Shown: positions 43,520 through 54,040, numbered from the stretch's first letter. The stretch: DNA of 64,000 nt from Sorex araneus (GCF_027595985.1 NC_073307.1:48400509-48464508), one strand, 5' to 3'. Notes: generated by a model not told the origin, from the letters alone. Program-made: numbers and translations.

Positions 43520-45320
43520 CAAAGTTTTTTTAAATTCATTTTTTATTAAAGCATCATAATTTGCAAAGTTGTTCATAAAAGTTTTGGCATATGATTTTCC
43601 AAACTCCATCGCCCTGTGAACTTCTCTCCACAATCTCCTAGTTTCCCTCACTCCAAAATACCTCCTTAACAGGTACATTTTAAATTTTGGTGATTACAGT
43701 TTGGGTCTTCTGCTTAAAGTTTTGTTATTTCCGTATATGTGTTTATATATACATACATATACATATGTGCATATATATACATACATACATACATACATAC
43801 ATACCTCATCTCTACACTATCAAAGTGTTCGAGATCCCCAGCCATGTTATCAATTTTATACATCTTTTTATTTGCCTCCTCTATCTCTGTCCTTCCCTGG
43901 CCTTCTCATACTAATAAACTATTGTCCAGGGTAATCTAGATATCCTCTCATATCCTCTCATTGATTTAATTCATTGGCATCCCATGTCCTGTAATTCTAT
44001 AATACAATAAGTGGGTAATATCATCAAGTATTTATCCTTCTTTTGACTTTACTTAACAACATACCCTCCAATTCCATGAAAGTTGCAGCAATTTCAGGAT
44101 CTCATCATTTCTCACAACTACATAGTATTCCATTATACTTATGTACTAAATCTTTATTATACACTCATTTTTATTTGAATTCTTAACTTTATGAAATAAT
44201 CTATCTTTTATAATAGTGTTTCAATGAATAATGGTGTGCATACAACTTTTTGAATGATAATTTTTTGTTTCAGGGTTGATACAAAAAAATTAGAATTACT
44301 GGGTCACTTATATCACAGATCTATGAGAACTCTTCATACGCTCTCCATAGGGGTTGAAACGAGTGAACATTCACAAGAGCTGTGGGTCAGAGTTACTTTT
44401 ACACTTCATTGCCATCAACACTGATCATTTCCACTTTAAAAAAAATATGTGCCATTCTTACTGGTCTGAGATGATGTCTTATAGACATCTTGATTTGGAT
44501 TTCCCTCATAATAATGAACAATTTTTCAATTTTTCATATGCTTATTGGCCACCCATCTCTCTTCCTCAGAGAAGCGTCTGTTCATTTCTCTCCATTTATA
44601 GGGTTTGGAATTTTTTGTTGGTATTTATGAGTGCTTTATATATTTCAAATATTAATATTTTGTCTGAAGTGTTGAGTTTAAATATTTTCTCCCATTCAGA
44701 TGAGTGTCTTTTAATTTTATCCCATGTTTCTTTTGTGATGGAGAGACTCTTAAATTTTATGAAGTCCACTTTCTTCATGTTTCTGTTGCCTTTGCCATTG
44801 GAATTATGTTAATTAAAATGCTTTGATGACTAGATATTAGAGTTTTCTGTCTATATTTTCTTTGATGCGTTTTGTGTATTCTGGTCTAATATCAAGAATC
44901 ACTTTGAATTAACTTTTGTGTATACTGTGATATAAGGATCCAGATTCATTTTTTAAACTATGGTAATCCAGTTTTCCCACTGTCTTTTGTTAAAAAGGCT
45001 TTCTGCACTCTACTTTATGGATCCAACTCCCATGTCATAGATTAGCTGACCATGTATCAATTTATAATTAAGTATGCATTTCTAACCCATTGGTCTGAAA
45101 CTAGCCTATCCTTTTAATTACTATAGTATGATATTGCAGTTTTATTTTACTTAACAAGATATCTTCTAGATCCATGAGAGTTGCAGCTATTTGAGGATCT
45201 CATTATTTCAATTCTATTTTTTGTACTAGTGCTGAAATGAATAATGGTGTGAGTGCATACATTCTTTTAAATAATTGCTTTTGAGTCTGGGGTTTGATAG
45301 CAAAAATTAGAATTTTTGTA
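43520..45320 (-). mobile_element. Old L1, 3'UTR and ORF2 C-terminus, antisense
   Basis: Antisense 3'UTR (43540-43700) then ORF2: reverse frame at 44596-44778 gives KKVDFIKFKSLSITKETWDK and WEKIFKLNTSDKILIFEIYK, the L1 segment upstream of the cysteine block. A second overlapping piece at 45140-45310 repeats part of 44060-44290, so two old copies may be mixed. Confidence 0.75.
43745..43806. repeat. (ATAC)n microsatellite
   Basis: ATATATAC/ATACATAC repeats. Confidence 0.9.
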
Positions 45321-45652
45321 TAAAAATTTTTGTAAAAAAATTAAACACTTTATGATCTACAGTTCCAAGTCAGGAAACACAATATTTCCTATTCCTAGTA
45401 TATCAGAGTGGATTTGGAAATGTGGGGTGGGTATTTATAGTTCTGTTCAAATTTTATTAATGTTCTATTCTATCCTATTTTATTTTACTCAATTTCTATT
45501 TCAAATTTTATTTATTAGTGTGAGTTCAAAGTCCTTGAATATTATCATCATATTTTTGATAGTAATTGCATGGAACATACAGAGAGTTCAGATAGGATTT
45601 TGAGTTAATTCTTCCAAGCTAATCAGACAGAGATAATAGGGGATAAATTTTA

Positions 45653-45743
45653 TTTTATTTTATTTTATTTTGCTTTTTGGGTCACACCCGACGATGCACA
45701 GGGGTTACTCCTGGCTCTGCACTCAGGAATTACTCCTGCACTC
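45653..45743 (-). mobile_element. 5'-truncated SINE type B with target-site duplication
   Basis: Only the 3' part of type B with a (TTTTA)n tail. GGGGATAAATTTTA at 45639-45652 and 45744-45757 flanks it. The loss of the head is a true 5' truncation. Confidence 0.9.
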
Positions 45744-45769
45744 GGGGATAAATTTTAAAAGTTATTTTA

Positions 45770-46787
45770 AAAATCCAAAAGATCATGAGATTACTCTGAA
45801 AAATTATATATCACCAAATTTGAAACTGAAAGAAATGAATGAATTCTTACAATCAAATGGAACACCATGTTTGAATCAAGAGAAAATATGAAATCAAAAT
45901 AAATTAAAACAGTAACTAAAAATTCCCCTATGTAAAAAAGCCCATATTGATGGATTCACGTGTGAGTTCTGCAAAAACTTTAAAGACTAAGTTCTTTCAA
46001 AATACCAAGAAAACATGTATTTCCCTAAGACAGAAATCCTGCCAATATTGCTCTAGCACCAAAAACAGGCAAACACACTACCAAAAAAAAACTAACTTAT
46101 GAATTAATATCCCTGATAACATAAAAAATTCTCAACAAAATACTAGGAAACACAATCTAGCAATACAGCAAAAAAATTGCACACATTATCAAATGGAATT
46201 TATCACAGGGATGCAAGGGTGGTTCAATATACAAAAATAATTAAAACAACAAAGATGAATGATAAAATTTATGTCAAGAGACATAGAAAGGGCTTTTGAC
46301 AAGGGCCAATAATTATCTATGAGAAAACTCTCCAAAAATCAGGAAACACCTTGTTAATAATATCCACATACAACAAACCCACTACCATTATCATAATTAC
46401 TAGTGAAAACCCAAAATTAGGCATGAGGCAAGGATGACCAATGTCACAGCTCTTATTCAACATAGTTTTGAAAGTCCTAGTCACAGCAACAGACAAAAGA
46501 AATCAAAGGGATCCAAATTTGAAAAGAAATCAAACTACCATTATCTTCAGAAAACATGATGATATATAAATAACCCTAAAAACACCACAAAAAACTATAG
46601 GAATAAATAAGCAAATACAATACGGTAGTAAGACACAAAATATTGCCAAAAATCAGTGACATTTCTGCATGAAAATAATGAACTAGAAGATAAATAAATC
46701 AAAAAGACAATACCTTTCAAAATAGTGCTCAAATACCAAGGAATCAACTTAACAAAATAAGTGAAAGACTTATACAGTGAAGCCATA

Positions 46788-46845
<58 letters not shown>

Positions 46846-47126
46846 GGGCTAGTAGAAATAGAAAGGGACATTGGCAAAATGAAGTAATTGGCTGTCCATT
46901 AATTGGAAGAGTCAACACTGTCAAAATGACCTTTATATCCAAAGCATTTCATAGAATCAATGGAATACCCATTAAAACTTAGTGGCATTCTTCAAAGACT
47001 TGGAACAAAATACTAAAATATGTAAGGAACCACAAAATTATCCAAATAGCCTAAGCAATCCTAAATGGGGAAAAATGATATGGGAGGTATTGTGTTTTCC
47101 TACTTTGAACTATAGCACAAAGCTAT
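45770..47126 (+). mobile_element. Old L1, ORF2 RT region
   Basis: Sense L1 with decayed RT segments (AAGGGCTTTTGACAAGGG, ATGACCAATGTCACAGCTCT, RNRKGHWQNEVIG near 46850). It is cut by the RTE-VAV3 insertion and continues at 47972. Confidence 0.75.
46788..46844. repeat. (AAT)n microsatellite
   Basis: About 19 AAT units within the old L1. Confidence 0.95.
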
Positions 47127-47501
47127 GCACTGTAGCACTGTCATCTCGTTGTTCATTGATTTGCTCAAGCGGGTGCCAGTAATGTCTCCATTCATCCCTG
47201 TTGAGTACTAGTGTAGCCCGATAGTTGAGGGCTCTTTCAGGGTCAGAGGAATGAGGACCATTATTGTTACTGTTTTGGGCATATCGAGTACGTCATGGGT
47301 AACTTGCCAGGCTCTGCAGTGGGGGCGGGATACTCTTTATAGCTTGCCAGGCTCTCTGAGAAAGATAGAGACTTTTGGGGCGGCCTCTAATCGCCTTTAC
47401 AGGTGTTCCCAATCTATCGAATGTAAGCTTTTGGTCAACTGGCATGTTGTAACGATCTGCACACTGACAAATATGCACCTGCCTGCGTCTCTGGGCAGTT
47501 C
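47127..47501 (-). mobile_element. RTE derivative (5' block plus 3' tail)
   Basis: On the - strand: RTE 5'UTR-like CCAGAGACGCAGGCAGGTGC, the frame MPVDQKLTFDRLGTPVKAIR, and the RTE tail at 47127-47220. Internal deletion as in the copy at 685. Together with the VAV3-like segment it forms one insertion in the old L1, flanked by TAGCACAAAGCTAT (47113-47126) and TAGTACAAAACCAT (47972-47985). Confidence 0.8.
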
Positions 47502-47705
47502 CTGGGACATCTGTGGCCTCAGGTTGATCTCCTTGAGGTTGATGGAGTGCGCCTAGAGGTTGTTGAGCAGCTGGCAGAGCAGGACCCGAACGTGGAGGGT
47601 CTGTGCCAGGTTGAACACCTGTGCTGTGTCTCTGATCACCTGGTGGTTGGCGGGCAGCATCCTGCAGTGGATAAGCCACTGCACACACTGTTGCCGTGGC
47701 TCTGT
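47502..47705 (-). pseudogene. VAV3: VAV3 exon 1 captured at the 5' end of an RTE copy
   Basis: VAV proteins are Rho-family guanine nucleotide exchange factors with an N-terminal calponin-homology domain. On the - strand, 68 codons without indels read EPRQQCVQWLIHC, then TAQVFNLAQTL, LLCQLLNNL and AHSINLKEINLRPQMSQ, matching my memory of VAV3 residues 1-68 better than VAV1 or VAV2. The start Met is now Thr (ACA, 47703-47705) and codon 51 is TAG (47553-47555), so it is not translated as VAV3. The match ends at Gln68 (47502), which I recall as the end of VAV coding exon 1. RTE 5' sequence follows at the next base in the same orientation. This suggests a spliced VAV3-RTE transcript that was reverse transcribed. 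Confidence 0.75.
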
Positions 47706-47971
47706 GTCCAACTTGGTTCAGCCTGGGCAGGCAGCGACAGTGAGGCCACCACCGCTATTTCTCCATGACCACTGACACCATTCTGTCTGCATCTTGCAAA
47801 ACAGTTGGTGATGTCCAGCTGGGATCATGTGTAGAGTTCCAGCAGGGATCACGTGCAGAGTTCCATGCCTGGTGTGCTGAGCCACACGCTGTCTAAGGTG
47901 AGATGATGATCCGGGTTTGGGAGAGCTCGAGGAGTTTGGGTGGCATTGACACCATCTTGCCTCCAATCTGC
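47706..47971 (-). other. Sequence upstream of the captured VAV3 exon
   Basis: GC-rich sequence continuous with the VAV3-like segment up to the insertion edge; it could be VAV3 5'UTR or a further module. It contains a 24-28 base tandem repeat (CCAGCTGGGATCATGTGTAG at 47817, CCAGCAGGGATCACGTGCAG at 47843). Not recognised. Confidence 0.5.
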
Positions 47972-48142
47972 TAGTACAAAACCATAAAATAAAATTTGTA
48001 GTACTGGACTAAAGATAGATGCAAAGAAAAATAAAACAGTATTGGAAGTCTAGAATTAAACCCCTAAATTTACAGACAGTTAATCTATGACTAAGGAGCA
48101 AGGAAAATGAGTACATCAAATAAACTCCCTTCACCAAATGGT

Positions 48143-48380
48143 GGATTGGAGCGATAACACAGCGGGCAGGGCAATTGCCTTGCACATGGCCAACCCGGGT
48201 TTGATTCCTCCTTCCCTCTCGGAGATCCGGGCAAGCTACCGAGAGTATCCCACCCGCACGGCAGAGCCTGGCAAGCTACTCATGGCGTATTTAATATGCC
48301 AAAAACTTTAATAGCAAGTCTCACGTTACTGGTGCCCACTCAAGCAAATGAATGAACAACGAGACAACAGTGCTACAGTG
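48143..48380 (+). mobile_element. SINE type A with target-site duplication
   Basis: Full-length copy; CACCAAATGGT at 48132-48142 and 48381-48391 flanks it. The tail is CAACAGTGCTACAGTG with no poly-A. Confidence 0.93.
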
Positions 48381-48430
48381 CACCAAATGGTGCTGGGGAA
48401 ATTGGATAGCAATATGTTTAAAAAGAAAGA

Positions 48431-48640
48431 GGGGCTGGAGTGGTAGCACAGCAGGTAGGATATTTGCCTTGTATGTGGCTGGCCTGGGTTTGATTACCAG
48501 CATCCCATAGGGTCCCCTGATCACCACCAGGAGTAATTGCTGAGTGCAGAGCCAGGAGTAATCCCTGTGCAGAGTCAGGAGTAATCCCTCTACATCGCCG
48601 AGTGTGACCCAAAAAGCAAAAAGGGAAAAAAAAAGAAAGA
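48431..48640 (+). mobile_element. SINE type B with internal duplication
   Basis: Young copy; GAGTCAGGAGTAATCCCT repeats GAGCCAGGAGTAATCCCT, a 25-base duplication. A-rich tail; AAAAAGAAAGAG-like words flank it. Confidence 0.92.
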
Positions 48641-48956
48641 GAAAGGGAAAAAAAGAACCTGAAGCTGTATATCACACCATTCACAAAAGTGAACTCACAG
48701 CAGACTAGACATCAGAATGCACAAAATATATTGATGAAAACATAAGCATAACTCTCCAGAAAGGGTCTTAAATGATATGAGCACAGAGACAAAGAAAACC
48801 AAAACAAATGATCATACATAAAATTAAATGGCTTCTGCACAGAAAAAGAAACATTATGTAATATAAAGAAAATGTCCTTAGAATAGGAGAAATTATTTGC
48901 ACACAATGCATCAGATAAACCACTAATTTTTAATACATATGTAAAGCATATAAATC

Positions 48957-48998
48957 AAACAACGGGATGATAGTGACAGTGACAGTGACATGGTGACT
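48957..48998 (+). mobile_element. Tail-only RTE/SINE A fragment
   Basis: AACAACGGGATGATAGTGAC followed by GACAGTGACAGTGAC: just the terminal 40 bases shared by RTE and type A, placed inside the L1. Confidence 0.7.
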
Positions 48999-49789
48999 AA
49001 ATTAAAAAAATAAAAAATGAAAAAAATTAAAGCAAAAATAAACAACTGTAACTACATTAAAATAACACACTGGTGCACAGTGAAAGAAGTTCATACTACA
49101 AAATGGAAGAAAATAATTGGACATTATGTATCTGACTAATATCAAATATATAAATATCCAATATACAAGGTGTATTGTTTATCAGTTATTTGTAATAAAG
49201 TATTCATAAAACTCACCAAAAAAGAACAATCATCCCAACAAAGGCAGAAAAAATATTTTTCACTTCTCCAAAGAATACTGATATGCACATGAAAATATTC
49301 TTATAATCCATAATATTAGAAAATGTAAATCATTAGTATAATGAGAAATCACCTTATATACACAATGAAGTTCTATGTTTCCCTTAGACATGATGAAATC
49401 ATGCACTGAAACGTTGATGAAACTGGAGGATATTATGTTAAGTGGAAAAGTCAGAAGGAAAAAGACAAATACTAGATGATCTTACTTATCTGTAGTATGA
49501 AGAGAAACAATACAAGGAGTAGAAGATATCAAATTATGACAAATTCTGATCCCAGCATTACATAATTGTGAATGCCAAGTAAGGGGGTGGGCATAGACTG
49601 AAATTAACTTGAGAATATTGGCGGAGGATCTTAGGTATTTTGGTGGTAGTGAGGTAAATGAGTCAAAACCATAAGCATGATGATTATTTTAAACATGTCA
49701 TACAAATTATAATAATTAAGTAGTGATATTATCAAGGGGGTATGGTGGGAGGTTAGGAGAGGACCTTGAGACACTGAGAGGGATGTTGG

Positions 49790-50830
49790 CACTTGTAGGA
49801 TAACATTGGTTTGTCCTTTCTCCCCTGCCTCAGGGAGCTTACGTTTATTGGGTTACACCCATCACAGTGCTCCCAAGGCAATGTCCTTTTTGTATAGACA
49901 CAGGAAGACAGTTAATGCTATGCTTTTGTAACTTGGGAATTGACTCTGAATAGCACCCCAAAAGCAGGGTCCCAACAAAGAGACTGGATGAACCCAGGGC
50001 AAACTGTGATCTACCCTGGCATCAAAACAAGATAGGCCAGGTGTCAAAAAAATTTATAGCAATTTGTCATGGACAAATTCTGTCATGACTGTAAGAGAAG
50101 TGACTGGACAAGGACCCTACAGGGATTCATGATCACAATCATGAAATCCCGTTAATCACCGATTTCTCAGTAACATCTCATTTCGTCCTTTCCCTGAGAT
50201 CTTAGAAGTCTATCTCAACTCGGCCCTCCTACCGATGCTGCACTGGGGGCTCTTCAGGGTTAGGGGAATGAGATCCAGCTTGTTACTGGATTTTGCATAT
50301 GAATACACCATGGGTAGCTTGCAAGGCTGTCCCATGTGGGCAGGAAACTCTCAGAAGATTGCCAGTTTCTCCCAGAGGGAGAAGTAGGCTAAAGATATCG
50401 AGTGTCTGCAAAGCGGCCACAAGCTTCTGAGACCTTACTTTTAAGTCTCTCTCTGGATGTTGGCCATTGATGGGATTACACACACCTGGGTTCCTCTGCC
50501 GGTACCTTCATGCGTGAGGCCTGTCTGAGCATGTGGAGAGGGGCCTCCAGCATGGCTGTAGCTAGGTTCTGGTGGTCTTCGGCTGCTGGAAGCTCTGCTC
50601 GGGGTGGGGAGGGAAGCTGGAGCCCATTCCCTCCGAGGGGCCCTGGGGAAGACAGCCAGGTGTGCGGGCAAGAGACTCTCTACAGGGATTAGGAAGGACT
50701 GATCTGGCCTGAGGACTGTAGTCTGGGAACTCACTATCTATGTAGTCTATAGTGAGATGTCCACAGGAGACCCACCCTATAAGCTTAATATATCTCTTAC
50801 TGTGCCCATACAAAATGACTAGAAAGATTA
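49790..50830 (+). repeat. Unnamed dispersed repeat, copy 2
   Basis: Same family, order and orientation as 17490-18670. It lacks the extra block at 17600-17750 and the L1, and is itself split by an RTE composite at 50128-50679. The match ends near AAATGACTAGAAAGATTATT (50813). Confidence 0.7.
50128..50679 (-). mobile_element. Non-autonomous RTE composite with promoter-like 5' unit
   Basis: On the - strand: GC-rich 5' unit (AGAGTCTCTTGCCCGCACAC, CATCAATGGCCAACATCCAG) related to 19908-20447, the RTE 5' block (TTCATATGCAAAATCCAGTA), and a degenerate RTE tail. CTACAGGGATT at 50117-50127 and 50680-50690 is a perfect target-site duplication, so 5' unit and RTE body entered as one piece. Confidence 0.85.
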
Positions 50831-50859
50831 TTAAGAAGCAAATAGAAGATGATTATTTA

Positions 50860-51310
50860 CAGACCAAAGAAAGGAGAAGTATGTCCTTAGATAAAAAACA
50901 TGCCCTTGAGTGGATCTCCTAGCAGAAGGATATATCTTTGTCTTAGAAGAGCTTCCCCAGAAGGAAGGGAAGGGCTTTACATATGTTGATTGTGCTGTCT
51001 GACCTAGGTGTAGCTGCTACCCTCCTCCCAACTAGGGCTGTGAGATTGGGCATGGGGAGACTAGCATGAAGGACAGGAGGAGACGGGAATGAGGGCCACG
51101 GTAAGGCTGGGATGGGGTGCTCAGTGAGACTGGAATAGGTGTGCCAGGAGAATGAGATAAACAGCAGGACCAAGATTGGATTAAATGGTGACTGATCACC
51201 AACCAGCCTGGTGCCCTGTTCCCTCCTTCAGGCATCTGTTGCTGGCGGCTGCAGGCTGGGGTGGGGAAGCGGCTCATGCCACTGAATGCACTTGGTAGAG
51301 AGTCCACATA
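50860..51310. other. Unassigned GC-richer segment
   Basis: No protein or repeat family recognised; it may belong to the neighbouring unnamed repeat. Confidence 0.35.
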
Positions 51311-51582
51311 ACACTTATTTATTCAATAGAAAAGAACTGGTGGTGATGTGGAGTTATAATAACATATATCTGAAACTATGTTATTAATACTATCATAATA
51401 TCACAATAAATACTATTTATTATTTTTATTAAAGGAAATCATTATGTCCGTAAGGATGTGGCCCAGAACCTGGGAAAACATTCTTGGCTTCTTTTTTTTT
51501 AAGCAAAAACTTTACAAAGAACTGAACCAATATCCTCAATTCTGGGAAGTGTGTCTGCATTCGCCCTCAATACCTTAATGTA

Positions 51583-51915
51583 CCAAGTAGAGGATGTTGG
51601 GAGGACCCATTCGGGTTGGAAGATGTGAACTAAAAGTAGACTATAGACTGAACATGAAGGCCACTCAATACCTCTATTGCAAACTATAACACCCCAAAAA
51701 AAAGAGAGAACAAAAGGGAATGCCCTGCTGCAGAGGCAGGGTGGGGTGGTGGGGGATGGGTGGATCCCAGGACTACAGGGATCATTGGTGGAGGTGAATG
51801 GGCACTGGTGGAGGGATGGGTAAACGATCACTGAATGAGTGAAATGCAAACACAAAAGTTCATAAGTTTGTAACTGTACATCACAGTGATTCTATAATAA
51901 AAAAATTTTAAAAAG
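51583..51915 (+). mobile_element. 5'-truncated L1 3'UTR with target-site duplication
   Basis: Type-I 3'UTR (TGCCCTGCTGCAGAGGCAGG, GGGCACTGGTGGAGGGATGG, CACAGTGATTCTATAATAAA); ACCTTAATGTA at 51572-51582 and 51916-51926. Confidence 0.92.
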
Positions 51916-52119
51916 ACCTTAATGTAAGGTAGGAGATCATAGCTATTTGTCCTCAACCAATTATAGCAAACAGTAACATAATTCTGGCTCATTGTTCTCC
52001 CTGAGAACAATGATGTAACATCAAGTGTCTGGGTGTGAAGTCCTGGAAACTGCTCACCATGTCTAGCTTGTTCTTTTAGCTTGTTACTTCAGAGGCTTAA
52101 ATTAAAAATATGAAAAATA

Positions 52120-52610
52120 GACATCATTTTCTCCAGAAATTCTATTGGATATCTACTCATGCATCATGATTAAAGTCATTCCAAAAGTATATGCACGCTT
52201 ATTTCATTGAGGTGTCATTGAAAATAGACAAAATACAAAGATAATTATGTATTTAAGAATTAATGAGTTAATTAAAGGATGTGATGTATACAAGCTGTGA
52301 AATACTATTAATAAGAAAAAGTAAAATATTGCCTTTTTTGCACTAGAAGTGGTAAATTGCACTGCTAAGCAAAATAAATTAGAATGAAAAGTAAAATAAT
52401 AGATGATCTCATATATGTGTATACACCAATAAACAGGATTGAAAAATTAATCCTAGTCCAACCCTTATAGATTTTTGTAATAGAACTGAGATTGCAAGAG
52501 GAAAAAATAGTAAGAGTACACAGTGGGGAGAGGGACCAATATGGTGGAGGAGGGATTTCCACTTGAAATTTACCCAAAGATATTATATAAGCTTGTAACT
52601 AGAATTACTT
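52120..52610 (+). mobile_element. Old L1 ORF2 end, decayed
   Basis: Weak sense match to the final part of ORF2 (CAAGCTGTGAAATACTATTA, TAGATGATCTCATATATGTG) by overall layout only. Confidence 0.4.
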
Positions 52611-53175
52611 TATCAATACTATTATCACTTCACTTGTATCACGCGTCATCCCGTTGCTCATCAATTTGCTCAAGTGAGTGCCAGTAATGTCTCCACTCAT
52701 CCCTGTCTATTACTAGTGTAGCCCAGTGGCGTCTGCTTGGTCCAGGAACACACAGAGCCTCAAACCATTCATTCAGGGTCTTGATGAAGTCTGACCACCT
52801 TGTAGGTGGGCAGCCATGCATTCTTTTTTTTTTTTTTTTTTTTTTTTTATTAAAGAAATATTTTATTGAACCACCGTGAAAACAAAAAAAATACAAAGCT
52901 TTCAGGTTTAAGTCACAGTCAAATACTGATTAAACCACCATCCCTTCACCAGTGCACCCGTTCCACCACCAAGAACCCCAATACACCCCCCTCCCACCCC
53001 ACCCCCATCTAAGTAGCTGATGATATTCCCATTATTCTCTCTATATATTGAGTACATTTCATATTTCCATACAGAACTCACTATTGTTGATTGGAAATTT
53101 TCCCCAACAATCAGGCCTGCTGAATAAGCATCATCTAATAATTTCCCTTCCTTGGTAAAAGTGAAGACTTTGAGT

Positions 53176-53203
53176 CCGCGCGGCCGCTATTGCGGCCGCG
53201 CGG
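53176..53203. repeat. Perfect GC palindrome with 4-base loop
   Basis: Arms CCGCGCGGCCGC (53176-53187) and GCGGCCGCGCGG (53192-53203) around TATT; all 24 arm bases are G or C and each arm holds a GCGGCCGC site. It sits in the L1 3'UTR part, between TTTGAGT and GGTTTTGGGTTTC. Confidence 0.97.
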
Positions 53204-53227
53204 TTTTGGGTTTCTAATATTTTAGCT

Positions 53228-53710
53228 CAGTTCACAGTCAAAATGGATGGCTGCAAGAATCTGCTCTGGTGCCAAAATGGGTTAGGAGACCTCAGGATCA
53301 CAGTCAGTAGGCGGGAGGCTCTGCTTCTCGTGCCGCGGCTCTTGGTTCATCTCTGGGCGGAAGGCGCGCCGGGAACACCTCCCCTCCCAGGATCACCTAC
53401 AGGCTACGTCACTAAAGAAAGTCCTACCTCCTGGTGTAGGGGTCTTAGAGGGTGGCTCTCACCGCGTGGCTGCTGCCGCTGCCGCCATTTTCGCTCAGAA
53501 AAATGGGGTGGAGAGGGAAAAAAATCCCTACCCGGGCTGCACGAGGTTGTAGTTCAGTTCGCAGTCAAAATGCATGGCTGCAAGAATCAGCTCTGGTGCC
53601 AAAATGGGTTAGGAGACCTCAGGATCACAGTCAGTAGGCGGGAGGCTCTGCTTCTCGTGCCGCGGCTCTTGGTTCATCTCTGGGCGGAAGGCGCGCCGGG
53701 AACACCTCCC
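53228..53710 (-). repeat. Tandem 327-base units in the composite
   Basis: A 156-base segment occurs at 53228-53383 and 53555-53710 with about three mismatches (for example TTCACAGTC / TTCGCAGTC). CpG-rich with CCGCCATTTT-like sequence (YY1-type core) at 53484-53491. The frames across it are compositional. Confidence 0.92.
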
Positions 53711-54040
53711 ATGCATTCTTTTGATGTCCTGTGGAATCCAGCTAGTAACAGCTCTAGTCCAGCAGTCGTCTCCAAATCACATTATGCGTCCAGTCCATCT
53801 GATTTTTGACGCCTTGGCAAACGAGGCAGCGTCCCTGATCCTCCATCCTCTACGGAGGTCAGAACTCTGGATTCCTTCTCTCACTTGAGTTCAAGCATAG
53901 CTCTTTTGATTCCTCTTTGGGAGACCAGAATATCGTTCTCACCCTGTTTTCATAGGGCCCAGGTCTCTGAGGCATATGTTAGTGCAGGAAGAATGGTGGA
54001 GTCGAAAAGATGTGTCAGGAGCTGGAGATTCTTCATCCTC

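Larger units (their letters stand above)
47972..49789 (+). mobile_element. Old L1, ORF2 C-terminus and 3'UTR
   Basis: Continuation of the L1 cut at 47126: TAAAACAGTATTGGAAGTCT, CCAAATGGTGCTGGGGAAAT, then decayed C-terminus and 3'UTR to about 49780. Holds two SINEs and a tail-only insertion. Confidence 0.75.
52828..53710 (-). mobile_element. Composite: tandem GC-rich 5' units fused to an L1 3'UTR
   Basis: On the - strand: a partial unit (53710-53555), a 171-base spacer, a second unit (53383-53228), then L1 3'UTR of the same lineage as 61389-61860, and an A tail (T run at 52828-52848). No ORF1 or ORF2. ATGCATTCTTTT at 52816-52827 and 53711-53722 is a perfect target-site duplication, so the whole 883 bases was inserted as one retrotransposed RNA. 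Likely an L1 5'UTR-promoter joined to its 3'UTR by splicing or deletion. Confidence 0.85.
52622..54040 (-). mobile_element. RTE C-terminus and 3' end, interrupted
   Basis: The - strand frame at the left reads CPPTRWSDFIKTLNEWFEAL, SRRHWATLVIDRDEWRHYW and EQIDEQRDDA up to the stop, the RTE C-terminal region, then the standard RTE 3' end. 53723-54040 holds the preceding part. A GC-rich L1 composite (52828-53710) splits the two; removing it restores continuity at CATGCATTCTTTTGATGTCC. Confidence 0.88.

Noticed and set aside
47293-47688. 131-codon frame over the VAV3-like segment
   Set aside because: It is in a different frame from the VAV3 match and has no similarity of its own; the indel-free 68-codon match is the meaningful one.
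53176-53203. GCGGCCGC pairs could be a cloning linker or vector junction
   Set aside because: L1 3'UTR sequence continues on both sides and lines up with the 61700 region, and the insertion has a natural duplication. An artefact is less likely but is named as a refuting outcome.
53243-53809. 188-codon open frame in the composite
   Set aside because: It reads across tandem units and RTE sequence against element orientation; openness comes from low stop density in GC-rich DNA.
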